Positions 37,542-47,553 of a stretch of 64,000 nucleotides of DNA are shown piece after piece. Under the pieces are notes generated by a model, which was not told the DNA's origin, did no database searches, and saw only the letters and a list, made by a program, of their open reading frames with translations. The DNA is from DATFVA01 sp963764235 (GTDB taxonomy: Bacteria; Bacteroidota; Ignavibacteria; Ignavibacteriales; Ignavibacteriaceae). Location of the stretch: contig CAVXRO010000006.1 in NCBI GenBank assembly GCA_963764235.1, forward strand, positions 620,001-684,000. Reading direction: 5' to 3'. Numbering within the stretch: the first letter of the stretch is position 1; the number at the start of each line of letters is the position of its first letter. A program made the position numbers and the translations under genes.

Positions 37542-40500
37542 ATGAATAAATCATACTTAAAAGCAGCCGCCTTTTTCTTTTTAATAATATTTTCGGTTTT
37601 ATCCATGGCACAGACAAACGTCGATAAATTATCGGATGCGCTGGATTCACTGACGGCGAACAGTTTCAATAACTGGAGGATCAGTCCCGACCTTGCCAGG
37701 CCGATCGAAGGCGACCCGGCCTCTCCCGATTTCGACGACTCCTCCTGGGGTATTCTGAGGGTTGAAGAAAAAAACTATGAGGATTCCTGCTGGCTGAGAA
37801 AGGAGATCATTCTTCCGGAAACAATACTTGGTAAGCCTGTAGAAGGGAAAATAACTTTTCTGGTTACTGTGGACGATTACGGCTACTTTTATGTGAACGG
37901 GGAGAACAAAGGATACTTTCCGTGGGACGGCGAATTCACCTTAACTGAAAACGCTAAACCGGGAGATAAATTCCTGATTGCAATAAAAGCGATTAATACA
38001 GGGGGTCCGCTGCGTCTGATCAGGGCAAGGGTTGATATGGCCGGCACGAAAGACCTTAGGCAGTCGATACTTGATTTCTCCTTAAGTATGAAGGTGGGTC
38101 AGAAACTGCTAAGCTTTGATACTTACCAGACGAACGCCCGTGTAAAAACAGATCCGGGAATCGATAAATCGAAACAGGATAAAGAAGAGAAAACGCGTCT
38201 GAATGAACTTCTTCAGAAACTGGCTTCCGAAGTTGATATTGAAGCGCTTGGAAAAGGTGATATCACCACGTTCAAAGCTTCAATGGATAAGGTTCGTTCA
38301 CAGCTTCAGCTAATCAAGGATTTCGCTAAAAAGTTCACGTTGTTTTTCGATTCGAATGCTCATATAGATGCTGCCTGGCTCTGGAGGGAGAAAGAAACTA
38401 TAGCTGTCTGTAAAAACACCTTCAGCTCTGTCTTTCATATGATGGATGAAAAACCTGAATTTACATATACCCAGAGTGCTGCGCAGTATTATAAATGGAT
38501 GGAGGATTATTATCCCGATGTATTCAGCGGAATAAAACAGAAAATGTCCGCGGGACGGTGGGAGGCGATCGGGGGGATGTGGATTGAGCCCGACTGTAAC
38601 CTGATTGACGGTCCCTCCTGGATGAGGCAGATCCTTTATGCAAAAAAATATTTTAAGAAAAAACTTGTGGCAGATATACATATAGGATGGAATCCCGATT
38701 CATTCGGCTACAACTGGAATATGCCGATGTTCTATCAGAATGCCGGCATAGATGCTTTCGTTACCCAGAAGATCGGGTGGAATGATACCAATGTTTTTCC
38801 TTACCGCGTTTTCTGGTGGGAGTCTCCCGATGGTTCTAAAATTCTTTCATATTTCCCGTTCGATTATGTGAATACAATTACGCAGGCATACGGGCTGGTC
38901 GACTGGCTGAGGCAGTTTGAAGCGAACACGGGCTTCACCAATATGCTTGTGCTTTTCGGTGTAGGTGATCACGGCGGCGGACCTTCAATTGAGATGATAG
39001 ACAGGATTCAGCATTTAAGAACGCTTGATATTTATCCCAATGTAGTCTACGGAACCACGAAGGAATATCTGGACTGGCTGAAGAAGCAAGACCTTTCAGG
39101 TGTTCCTGTGTGGGATGATGAGCTGTATCTTGAATATCATCGCGGCACTTACACCACCCAGGCCAAAATGAAAAAGTATAACCGTCTTAGCGAAATAAAG
39201 CTGACTAATACGGAAAAATTTTCCTCGCTTTCCAGTCTTTTATTTAAAGGTAAATACAGACGCGATGATCTGGAAGAAGCCTGGCAGGGAGTGATGCTGA
39301 ACCAGTTCCACGACCTGCTTCCCGGTTCAGGTATAAGGGAAATTTATATCGATGCGATGGAAACGTATAAACATTCGTTGGATATTGTAGATTTTAATAC
39401 AAATGAAGCACTTAAGAATATTACCAATAACATAAATACATCCTTTGTTAAGGATGGAAAGCCGCTCGTTGTTTTCAATCCGCTTTCCTGGGATCGGAAG
39501 GATGTTGTACAATTCGAACTGCCTGAAGGAGACTTAACCTCGTATGCTGTTTACAACAGTGATGGAAAGGAAGTGCCTTCGCAGTTAATTAATAAAAGTA
39601 CTTACAAATATGAAATAATTTTTGTGGCTGAAGGCGTGCCTTCCTACGGATATAAGGTTTATTATCTGAAGGAAAATAAAAATTCTGATAAATCCGGCAG
39701 TAAACTTTCTTCTAATAATGTAATTGAGAATGAATACTTTAAGATTACTGTCGATCCCGACAGCGGCTGGATTAAGAGTATCTATGATAAGAAAAACGGG
39801 AGGGAAGTTCTGGCCGGCGAAGGCAACAGGCTGCAGCTTCTGGAGGATAAGCCAACTGCCTGGGATGCATGGAATATCGGATGGACTGGGGTTGAGTATC
39901 CTATGAATTTTAAGAAGATTGAGCTCAAAGAGGATGGTCCTGTGAGAACCGTATTAAGTGTTTACCACGATTATCTGAAACCGGGAGTGGTGAAAGACTT
40001 TCCTACTCCCAACTTTCCGTCGTCTTTCTTTCGTCAGGATATAATCTTATATAAAGGAATAGACAGAATTGATTTTCTTACGGATGCCGACTGGTGGGAG
40101 GAAAAAACTATGCTCAAGGTTGAGTTCCCTCTGGCAGTTCAGGATACCGAAGCAACTTACGAAATACCTTATGGCTATATACAGCGATCGACACAAAGGA
40201 ATACACCCTGGAACAAGGCGAGGTTTGAAGTCTCGGCAATCCGCTGGGCTGATGTATCGGGTGACGGTTACGGCGTCAGTCTGCTTAACAATTCCAAATA
40301 CGGTTACGATGTTAAAGATAATGTTATGAGGCTCTCGCTGCTTCGTTCGCCTAACTGGCCTGATCCAACTGCCGACAGGGGAGAACATCAGATAGAATAT
40401 TCATTGTATCCGCACAAAGGCAGCTGGCGGGATGGAAACACGGTGAATAAAGGATACGATTTTAATTACAGGCTGATACCATATTTAACGGGCGTGCATA

Positions 40501-40784
40501 AAGGCTCCCTCCCTGCTGAATACTCTTTTGTGAAGTTGAATGCTCCCAACCTTATCCTTACTACATTTAAGAAGGCGGAGGATGAAAACGCCTACATTTT
40601 CCAATGGTATGAAAGTGAGGGAAAAGATACCGAAGCGGAGATTGAATTTCCTGATGGCCCTGTAAAAGTTGTTAAATCCAACGTAATGGAAGATGATGGT
40701 GAGTCATTACCATTTGAAGGAAAGAAGTTAAAATTGAATACACCCAAAAATTCTGTTATTACTATAAAGGCATACTTCAAATAA
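37542..40784 (+). CDS. Glycoside hydrolase family 38 alpha-mannosidase, exported
   Basis: A 1080-residue enzyme with a signal peptide (MNKSYLKAAAFFFLIIFSVL, cleaved after SMA), so periplasmic or surface-exposed. The N-terminal region (about residues 40-170) is a beta-sandwich extension. The GH38 catalytic domain shows NAHIDAAWLWR (zinc-binding His and Asp) and WNPDSFGYNWNMP, whose Asp is the expected nucleophile. The alpha-mannosidase middle domain follows (YHRGTYTTQAKMKKYNR, WQGVMLNQFHDLLPGSGI). C-terminal beta domains complete it. GH38 cleaves alpha-mannosides with retention. It is upstream of no other gene within 250 nt and intact over 3.2 kb. Confidence 0.93.
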   Translation: MNKSYLKAAAFFFLIIFSVLSMAQTNVDKLSDALDSLTANSFNNWRISPDLARPIEGDPASPDFDDSSWGILRVEEKNYEDSCWLRKEIILPETILGKPVEGKITFLVTVDDYGYFYVNGENKGYFPWDGEFTLTENAKPGDKFLIAIKAINTGGPLRLIRARVDMAGTKDLRQSILDFSLSMKVGQKLLSFDTYQTNARVKTDPGIDKSKQDKEEKTRLNELLQKLASEVDIEALGKGDITTFKASMDKVRSQLQLIKDFAKKFTLFFDSNAHIDAAWLWREKETIAVCKNTFSSVFHMMDEKPEFTYTQSAAQYYKWMEDYYPDVFSGIKQKMSAGRWEAIGGMWIEPDCNLIDGPSWMRQILYAKKYFKKKLVADIHIGWNPDSFGYNWNMPMFYQNAGIDAFVTQKIGWNDTNVFPYRVFWWESPDGSKILSYFPFDYVNTITQAYGLVDWLRQFEANTGFTNMLVLFGVGDHGGGPSIEMIDRIQHLRTLDIYPNVVYGTTKEYLDWLKKQDLSGVPVWDDELYLEYHRGTYTTQAKMKKYNRLSEIKLTNTEKFSSLSSLLFKGKYRRDDLEEAWQGVMLNQFHDLLPGSGIREIYIDAMETYKHSLDIVDFNTNEALKNITNNINTSFVKDGKPLVVFNPLSWDRKDVVQFELPEGDLTSYAVYNSDGKEVPSQLINKSTYKYEIIFVAEGVPSYGYKVYYLKENKNSDKSGSKLSSNNVIENEYFKITVDPDSGWIKSIYDKKNGREVLAGEGNRLQLLEDKPTAWDAWNIGWTGVEYPMNFKKIELKEDGPVRTVLSVYHDYLKPGVVKDFPTPNFPSSFFRQDIILYKGIDRIDFLTDADWWEEKTMLKVEFPLAVQDTEATYEIPYGYIQRSTQRNTPWNKARFEVSAIRWADVSGDGYGVSLLNNSKYGYDVKDNVMRLSLLRSPNWPDPTADRGEHQIEYSLYPHKGSWRDGNTVNKGYDFNYRLIPYLTGVHKGSLPAEYSFVKLNAPNLILTTFKKAEDENAYIFQWYESEGKDTEAEIEFPDGPVKVVKSNVMEDDGESLPFEGKKLKLNTPKNSVITIKAYFK

Positions 40785-41034
40785 AGCTTATATCCTGGCA
40801 GTTGTAACCTCCCTCTTGTGCCAGGCTTAATTGCCGGTAATCAGCTGCATTCAGGATCCAGGAAACAGCTGACCCTTCTTTAAATTATCTGTGTGCCTAA
40901 AAACATACAAGTAAATTACATATTTGCTTTTGATAATTTATTAAATGAATTTATCGTTCGTTTACCTTTGTCACAGTCTAATCCTAAATATTAATAACTG
41001 GCATCTCTGTAATTAATTTGGAATAAAAAATCGT

Positions 41035-44000
41035 ATGACAATACGTACAGCTATTATATTGGTTTTTTGTATCTCAGCATTTCTATATAAAACATATTCC
41101 CAGGAAGCATATATTTTACAGGATACCTCAATTGCCAACGAATATTATTCAAAAGGTGATTCATTGTCCCGGTTGGGCAGGTATGACCCTTCTAATGTAT
41201 ATTTTGAAAAAGCAAAAGATATTTATGAATTCATCAGTGAACAGACTTCAGATCAAAATATATACGGAAAATTGATTTCCTGCAGCAATGGGATCGGTTG
41301 GAATTACATAATGCTTGCGAAATATGAATCAGCGGATAAGCTTATGGGAAATACTCTGAGCTATGGATTAGAGAAATTAGGAGAAAACAATATAGATGTA
41401 GCGCAGACATATCATGTCATTGGGGTCCTGTTCTGGGCAAGGGAAGATTATATGACTTCGATTAAATATCATGAAAAAGCATTATCAATTAAACAACGTT
41501 TATTAGATCCTCAAAATTCAAAGATCTCTGCCAGTTATAATAACCTGGGAATTAATTATGATGAAATCGGTGATTATGATAAAGCTCTGGCATATTATCA
41601 AAAGGAACTGGAGATCGACCTTAAGGCAAAAGAAATTAACCAGCTGTCATTGGCAAGAACATATAATAATATCGGGAATGCTTATCTCGATAAGGATGAT
41701 TATTATAAGGCACTGGAATATCATCAGAAGGCATTAACTATAAGGCAGACCTTGCTGGATGAAAATCATCCTTCTGTTGCAAACAGCTATGGTAATATCG
41801 GAATAGTTTATGCCCAGAGAGAAGAGTATGACAAAGCCCTCGACTATTTTAAAAAGGCTTTATCAATCCAGAGCAAAGTTTTTGGTGAATCTCACCCATT
41901 GGTTGCCAGTACTCTATACCACATAGGGAACGATTATTATTATCTGCACGATTATGATAATGCATTGAAATACTGCCAGAAATCTCTTAACCTTGAACGA
42001 ACTTTCCCCAAGGGACAATACCATTCATTTTTGAACCTTTATACCATTTTAGGAAAAATTTATAAAGATAAAGGGGTTCTGGATAGTGCAATAAATTACC
42101 TGAATAAAGCTGCTGAACTCGGAACCAGGCTTTATGGTGAAAAAAATATTTATACAGGTATCGCTTTTAAGCGCCTTGCTGAAGTTTATGAATTAAATAA
42201 GGATTACAGAAAAGCTTTAAGCTATTGTCAAAAAGGTATGATTTCCCTTGCTCAAACTTTTAATAGTGATTCCATTTACACCAATCCTGAATTAACCGCC
42301 ATTATCTCAGAAACAGAATTACTTAATATCTTAAAGTTAAAAGCAAAAATATTAAAAGAACTATCGGGTCAAACAGGAGAGAAAGACCTTTTGGCTTCGT
42401 TAAAAACCTATCGGGCAGCCTGCGATTTGATTGACCGGATGAGGACTGGGTACCGGTCAGAGGGTACCAAATTATTTCTTGGTGAACAGACGGAGGATAT
42501 ATTCGATCAGGCCATTAAAGTAAGTGTAGAACTATTTGACAAAACCAGGGATAAGAATTTTAAAAATCAGGCATTTTATTTTTTGCAGAAAAGAAAAGCT
42601 GCAGTACTGGAGGAAAACCTCTGGGGGGTTAAGGCAGAAAGATTTTCAGGAATCCCTGACAGCCTCCTTAATAGAGAGAAGCAATTAAAAATTAATCTGA
42701 CATTTTATGAAACAGCCCTGTATAAGATGAATCAGAAAAAAGACATAAAAGACAGCATTAGAATAGTGGAATATGAAAACAATTTATTCAACTTAAAGAA
42801 TCAGTTCGACCAATTAATCTCCGGTTTTGAAAAAAACTACTCCAGGTATTACAATCTGAAATATCAGACCAAATCGATATCTGTCAAAGAGGTTCAAAGT
42901 ACAATAGAACGGGGTACCGCACTTCTAGATTACTTTGAAGGAGACAGCCTTATATTCATTTTTGTAATAACCAAAAATGATTTTGATATCATTTATGAAA
43001 AAAAGGGAGACAATTTTTCCGGCCTGGTCAGGGATTTTTATTCAGCGGTTGTAAAAGCGGAAACTGATCCTTACATCAGCTTTTCGAATAAATTAAGCCG
43101 TATCCTGATTATGCCTGTCCTTTCAAAAATAAAGGACAAGGAAAACCTTATAATAATTCCCGATAATGAATTATTTAAGATCCCGTTTGAGGCCCTCTTT
43201 ACGGAGCTATATAAAGGAGATCAGTCCCATTTTAGTGAGATCAATTATTTGATAAAATCATTTAATGTGGCTTATCATTATTCTGCATTACTTTATGTGA
43301 CCGGATTAAGCGATAACAAGATCTCCGAAAGCAAACGGGGTGATGATAAAAAATTCATAGGTTTTGCCCCGGTATTTTCTAAATACGATAATGATGCCGG
43401 GAGACTAAACAATAATTACGCTTCGGCATCCGGGGTTGAATCAGGAAGAATGAATAATCAGACGGCTGATAACGACACGAAGATCGATGAACTGAAGTAC
43501 AGCGAACAAGAAGTTAAATCTATTGCCGGTTTATTTTCAAAAACTAATGATAAAAGTTCTGATACAAGTTATGTTCACCTGGAGGCAACTGAAGACCTTT
43601 TTAAGAAAGAGATAAAAAATTATAAAATTATTCATATTGCAACCCATAGCTATGTTAATGCATCGCAGCCGGAGCTATCAACTGTATTATTTGCTCAGCC
43701 CGGGAATTCATCAGCATCCGAAGACGGGATCTTGTACGCAGGTGAAATATACAACCTGGATATAAATGCACGGCTTGTCGTGCTAAGCAGTTGTGAGAGC
43801 GGACTGGGAAAATTGATAAAAGGTGAAGGTATGATGGCCTTAAATAGAGGATTTCTTTATGCCGGCGCTTCGAATGTAATTTTTTCTTTATGGAAGATTC
43901 CCGATTTACAAACCAGTGAGCTCATGATAGAATTTTATAAACAAATGCTCACCGGGAAAAGTTATAGTGAATCACTTAGACAGGCCAAGCTCAAACTGAT

Positions 44001-44064
44001 TTTACAGCCTGCTTCTTCAAGGCCGCGTTCCTGGGCCGGATTTGTTCTGATTGGTTCCGATTAA
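41035..44064 (+). CDS. Exported TPR-CHAT domain protein
   Basis: A 1009-residue protein. A short signal sequence (MTIRTAIILVFCISAFLYKTYSQ) predicts export. Residues about 40-400 hold eight or more TPR repeats, e.g. ASYNNLGINYDEIGDYDKAL and NSYGNIGIVYAQREEYDKAL. A charged helical linker runs to about 600. The C-terminal CHAT domain has the caspase-like dyad H871 (IHIATHS) and C920 (VVLSSCESG), then GEGMMALNRGFLYAGASNVI. CHAT proteases are caspase relatives; in many Bacteroidota they occur fused to TPRs with unknown targets. It is not associated with any Cas gene here. Neighbours downstream are surface proteins. Confidence 0.92.
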   Translation: MTIRTAIILVFCISAFLYKTYSQEAYILQDTSIANEYYSKGDSLSRLGRYDPSNVYFEKAKDIYEFISEQTSDQNIYGKLISCSNGIGWNYIMLAKYESADKLMGNTLSYGLEKLGENNIDVAQTYHVIGVLFWAREDYMTSIKYHEKALSIKQRLLDPQNSKISASYNNLGINYDEIGDYDKALAYYQKELEIDLKAKEINQLSLARTYNNIGNAYLDKDDYYKALEYHQKALTIRQTLLDENHPSVANSYGNIGIVYAQREEYDKALDYFKKALSIQSKVFGESHPLVASTLYHIGNDYYYLHDYDNALKYCQKSLNLERTFPKGQYHSFLNLYTILGKIYKDKGVLDSAINYLNKAAELGTRLYGEKNIYTGIAFKRLAEVYELNKDYRKALSYCQKGMISLAQTFNSDSIYTNPELTAIISETELLNILKLKAKILKELSGQTGEKDLLASLKTYRAACDLIDRMRTGYRSEGTKLFLGEQTEDIFDQAIKVSVELFDKTRDKNFKNQAFYFLQKRKAAVLEENLWGVKAERFSGIPDSLLNREKQLKINLTFYETALYKMNQKKDIKDSIRIVEYENNLFNLKNQFDQLISGFEKNYSRYYNLKYQTKSISVKEVQSTIERGTALLDYFEGDSLIFIFVITKNDFDIIYEKKGDNFSGLVRDFYSAVVKAETDPYISFSNKLSRILIMPVLSKIKDKENLIIIPDNELFKIPFEALFTELYKGDQSHFSEINYLIKSFNVAYHYSALLYVTGLSDNKISESKRGDDKKFIGFAPVFSKYDNDAGRLNNNYASASGVESGRMNNQTADNDTKIDELKYSEQEVKSIAGLFSKTNDKSSDTSYVHLEATEDLFKKEIKNYKIIHIATHSYVNASQPELSTVLFAQPGNSSASEDGILYAGEIYNLDINARLVVLSSCESGLGKLIKGEGMMALNRGFLYAGASNVIFSLWKIPDLQTSELMIEFYKQMLTGKSYSESLRQAKLKLILQPASSRPRSWAGFVLIGSD

Positions 44065-44144
44065 ATAATAACTGCAAACCTCCCCGATAAAAAATATTTT
44101 TCAATATTTTCCCCCTCTCTGCAAATAGTACTTATAGAGCAATT

Positions 44145-44296
44145 AATCATGCCTGGTCCCCAAACGGTAAGCAGATTGCGTTTACAAGCTACCGTGATTT
44201 AATGCGGAGATTTACATAATGAAAGATGACGGTACGGAAATACATAATATTACAAATAATACTGCAACTGATGATTACGCTTCCTGGGGAAAATAA
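44145..44296 (+). pseudogene. Relic of a TolB-like beta-propeller gene
   Basis: Read with one frameshift near 44198, this stretch gives AWSPNGKQIAFTSYRD, then NAEIYIMKDDGTEIHNITNN and TATDDYASWGK with a stop at 44294-44296. The same end, NDDFAVWGK-stop, terminates the intact six-repeat protein at 46311-47282. It is therefore the last blade of a decayed paralogue. The upstream part is gone and no start remains. Confidence 0.75.
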
Positions 44297-44467
44297 TCAA
44301 ACTATTGCCAGATCCGGGACCGGCAAGCGGTTATATACTTTTATAAGCTAACCGCAGATAAATTAACTTCAATTAAGAAGATGATGAAGATTAAGTAGTT
44401 AGCAGGGCTTCAGAAAAATTTTTCTGTATTTGTCATTATAGAAATTTTATAAAACGAAGGAGGCACT

Positions 44468-46255
44468 ATGAAAAGATTCATGCAATTTACTCTTGTTATT
44501 TTCGCCATCTTAACTTTTACGGCAAATGCACAGGTTTTCAATGGAGATCTTGTCTTTACTACACAAGCCCAGGTAGATTTTTTTGGTCTGACCAATTACA
44601 CTTCAATAACCGGCAGTTTGATCATTTATTATGGTAACGCTACGGGAACAGGGGACATAATAAATCTTGACAGCCTGCATAGATTAGTTTCAGTCGGAGA
44701 GGAATTGAGCATTTTTAATAATGCGAATCTGGTGAATATCAATGGGCTCTCCAACTTAACATCAATTGGAGCTTTAGCTTCGGTACCTGCTGATGGATCA
44801 GTATCAATCGTACAAAATAATTCTCTCACAAACATTGATGGGCTATCAAACCTGCACTATATAGGCGGGACATTATCTATTTATGACAACAATATTTTGG
44901 AAAACATTGACGGCTTACAAAATCTGCAAAATTTTGATGCATTTTTTCAGATTTCAGGTAATCCTTCGTTAACAAATATAAATGGATTAACCAATGCTCT
45001 TAGCCCAACCAGCGGGGGTTATGCAATTGGAGGTTTTGCAATTTTTAACAATGATAACCTTGCCAGTATCAGCGGGTTAACTAATATAACCAGTGTTTAT
45101 GGAAATGTTGACATACATTCAAATCCGGCTCTGAGTAATTTGAATGGGCTTTCCAATTTACAATTTATTCATGGAAGTCTGAAGATTTCCGATAACGCTC
45201 TTATTACAAATTTAAATGAATTATCAGGACTTGAACTAGTTACAGGAACTCCTTTCGCCGGTTTAACAATAACTGATAATGCAGCATTAACCAACTATGA
45301 TGGTCTTAATACCCTGGCATCAAATTGCGGCTTAAAAAAACCATATGAGATCTCAGGCAATGGAGGTGACCCACCTGCTTCCTTGCTTGATAGGTTTGAT
45401 GCCTGCCTGGCGAACCAAGCTCCGGTGGCTGATGCAGGTGAAGATGCTGAAACAATAGTGGGAAATGTTGTTCATCTTGACGGCAGCGGTTCATATGATC
45501 CTGATACTGATCCGCTCTCATTTGATTGGTCATTCACAAATAAACCTGCCGGCAGTAATGCAGAATTATTAAATGAATCGGATACTATTGCAACTTTTTC
45601 AGCCGATGTTCCAGGAGAATACACAGTTCAACTTATCGTATACGATGGTTATGTTAATAGTATTCCTGATTTAATCATTGTAACCGCAATTTCAATCCCT
45701 GAGGCTATTCAAAATCCTATCGATAGTATCAAGGCATTACCCATCAATGACGGTAATAAAAATGCTCTTATTTCCAAGCTTCAGAATGCCCTTGCAAAAT
45801 ATAATGCTGGAGATCTTAATGCAGCAAAAAATATTCTGATGGCATACATAAATCAATTAAATCAATTTGTTTCTGATGGCTCGCTTACTCAGGCTGAAGC
45901 ACAGCCACTAATAGATTATGCGAATACGATAATCAGTTCAATAAACTCTATGCTGTCGAAGATCGTAGAAAGTAACGCTGCCGAATTACCCTCAGAATAT
46001 TCATTATCGCAGAACTATCCAAACCCGTTTAATCCCGTGACAGCGATAAAATATTCAATTCCCGAAGCAGGACCTGTACAACTTAAGGTATATGATATTC
46101 TTGGAAGAGAAGCAGCAAACCTTGTTGATGGAAACCGTGAGGCGGGATATTATGAAATTAACTTTGATGGCTCAACCCTGGCAAGCGGAATGTATTTATA
46201 CAGGCTTACTGCAGGTAATTTCGTTTCAACAAAGAAAATGTTAATGATTAAATGA
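44468..46255 (+). CDS. T9SS-sorted surface protein with LRR-like, PKD-like domains
   Basis: A 595-residue secreted protein. GAAGGAGG lies 5 nt before the ATG, the strongest ribosome site in the window. A signal peptide (ending NAQ at about 22) leads into receptor-L/LRR-like repeats (residues about 35-290): NINGLSNLTSIG, NIDGLSNLHYIGG, NIDGLQNLQNFDA, NINGLTNAL and SISGLTNITSVYG. Next is a PKD/K319-like domain (APVADAGEDAETIVG to VQLIVYDG). Then come a helical spacer and a T9SS type A sorting domain with SLSQNYPNPFNPVT, VKVYDILGREA-like sequence and a LYRLTAGNFVSTKKMLMIK end. The type IX system of Bacteroidota exports and anchors such proteins at the surface; binding partner unknown. Confidence 0.93.
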   Translation: MKRFMQFTLVIFAILTFTANAQVFNGDLVFTTQAQVDFFGLTNYTSITGSLIIYYGNATGTGDIINLDSLHRLVSVGEELSIFNNANLVNINGLSNLTSIGALASVPADGSVSIVQNNSLTNIDGLSNLHYIGGTLSIYDNNILENIDGLQNLQNFDAFFQISGNPSLTNINGLTNALSPTSGGYAIGGFAIFNNDNLASISGLTNITSVYGNVDIHSNPALSNLNGLSNLQFIHGSLKISDNALITNLNELSGLELVTGTPFAGLTITDNAALTNYDGLNTLASNCGLKKPYEISGNGGDPPASLLDRFDACLANQAPVADAGEDAETIVGNVVHLDGSGSYDPDTDPLSFDWSFTNKPAGSNAELLNESDTIATFSADVPGEYTVQLIVYDGYVNSIPDLIIVTAISIPEAIQNPIDSIKALPINDGNKNALISKLQNALAKYNAGDLNAAKNILMAYINQLNQFVSDGSLTQAEAQPLIDYANTIISSINSMLSKIVESNAAELPSEYSLSQNYPNPFNPVTAIKYSIPEAGPVQLKVYDILGREAANLVDGNREAGYYEINFDGSTLASGMYLYRLTAGNFVSTKKMLMIK

Positions 46256-46310
46256 CCAATCGGTACATATATATAACTTATTTGTAAAACTAATCAGAAA
46301 GGACTTTGTC

Positions 46311-47282
46311 ATGATAGTAGAAAAACAACCAGACAGACCATCAACCGGTTTGAGCAAAACCATTTTAAGATTCCGTTCAATATCATTATTATTGTTTGCT
46401 GCTCTGTTATATTCATTAACCGGATTTTTATTATCCGGGTGTGAAAAAAATCCGACAATTACTTCTCCCGATTTTAGCAATGTTTCAGTGACCAAAGGCA
46501 ATAGTGGTATGATTGCTTTTAAAAGTTCTCGTGACGGAAATTATGAAATTTATACCATCAATCCAGATGGGACTGGACTCACTAATATCACGATGGATCC
46601 AGCATATGATTCTTACCCCTCCTGGTCGCCTGATGGCGGACAAATCGCATTTATAAGTTATCGTGACGGAAATTATGAAATTTATGTCATGGATGCAGAT
46701 GGAACAGGACTCCTGAGGCTCACCAATAACACTGCTGTTGATCAAAGTCCAACATGGTCGCCGCATGGACGACAATTAGCATTTGTAACAAATCGTGACG
46801 GGAACCCGGAAATTTATACAATGAACTCAGATGGTACGGGGCTGACAAATATCACTAATAATTCAGCAGAAGACTTTGCTGCTTCATGGTCCCCGGATGG
46901 AAGACGCCTTGTTTTTACGAGTGACCGCGATGGAAATTATGAAATTTATACCATGAATCCTGACGGAACAGCGGTTACCAGGCTAACAAATAATTCTTCA
47001 ACAGATATCTATCCGGCCTGGTCACCACATAGTGATCGTATTGTATTTGTAAGAGAGTGGCAGATCTATGTTATGAATGCCGACGGTTCAGGACTTACAA
47101 GACTAACCAATAATTCAGCATTCGAAACCAGCCCTTGCTATTCACCTGACGGAAGAAAGATTTCATTTGCAACAAGTCGTGACGGCAATGATGAAATTTA
47201 TGTTATGAATTCAGATGGTTCCCAGCAGACAAACTTAACACAGAATCCTGCTAACGATGATTTTGCAGTCTGGGGGAAATAA
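46311..47282 (+). CDS. TolB-like six-repeat beta-propeller lipoprotein
   Basis: A 323-residue protein with a lipobox FLLSGC at residues about 40-45 after an unusually long N-terminal basic region (MIVEKQPDRPSTGLSKTILR). Six PD40/WD40-like repeats follow, each with the pattern IAF-x-RDGNYEIY-x-MN-x-DGTGLT-x-LTNN-x-SP-x-WSPDGR; repeat five is shortened (VREWQIY). This is the TolB C-terminal propeller fold, but without the TolB N-terminal domain and not next to tol genes. The last repeat ends FAVWGK. It follows the T9SS protein by 55 nt in the same direction. It may bind protein or glycan at the cell surface; the ligand is unknown. Confidence 0.9.
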   Translation: MIVEKQPDRPSTGLSKTILRFRSISLLLFAALLYSLTGFLLSGCEKNPTITSPDFSNVSVTKGNSGMIAFKSSRDGNYEIYTINPDGTGLTNITMDPAYDSYPSWSPDGGQIAFISYRDGNYEIYVMDADGTGLLRLTNNTAVDQSPTWSPHGRQLAFVTNRDGNPEIYTMNSDGTGLTNITNNSAEDFAASWSPDGRRLVFTSDRDGNYEIYTMNPDGTAVTRLTNNSSTDIYPAWSPHSDRIVFVREWQIYVMNADGSGLTRLTNNSAFETSPCYSPDGRKISFATSRDGNDEIYVMNSDGSQQTNLTQNPANDDFAVWGK

Positions 47283-47301
47283 TATCTTTGAGAAATTCGT
47301 C

Positions 47302-47356
47302 CCCGGGAGATTGTCTCATAAGGCTAAATTAGCCAGACTTTGGACTATCTCCCGGG
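47302..47356. repeat. Palindromic 55-bp element with near-perfect ends
   Basis: The ends CCCGGGAGATTGTCT (47302-47316) and AGACT-less GGACTATCTCCCGGG (47342-47356) are 15-bp inverted repeats with two mismatches. The centre GGCTAA-a-TTAGCC (47322-47334) is a second hairpin. The left arm shares GAGATTGTCTCATAAG with the element at 21592. No T run follows, so it is not a simple terminator. Confidence 0.5.
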
Positions 47357-47553
47357 TTACTAACTGCTATGTTGACAATCAATATTGAAGGAATTATGAA
47401 AAAAAAAGATAATTCTGATTAATAAACGGATGCAAGAAATCAGATTGGCATCTTTAAAAGAAGTTCATTTGAATTAGGTTTTTAACTGTCAAGGATATTC
47501 CGACACATATGTTCACAAAAATACCTATATTGAATTCTATCTTTTGTTAACAT

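Noticed and set aside
41035..44064. TPR-CHAT protein as the protease of a type III-E CRISPR system
   Set aside because: No Cas gene or CRISPR array is present, and the protein has an export signal; most TPR-CHAT proteins are unrelated to CRISPR.
46311..47282. TolB of the Tol-Pal system
   Set aside because: Has only the propeller repeats, carries a lipobox and has no tol or pal neighbours.
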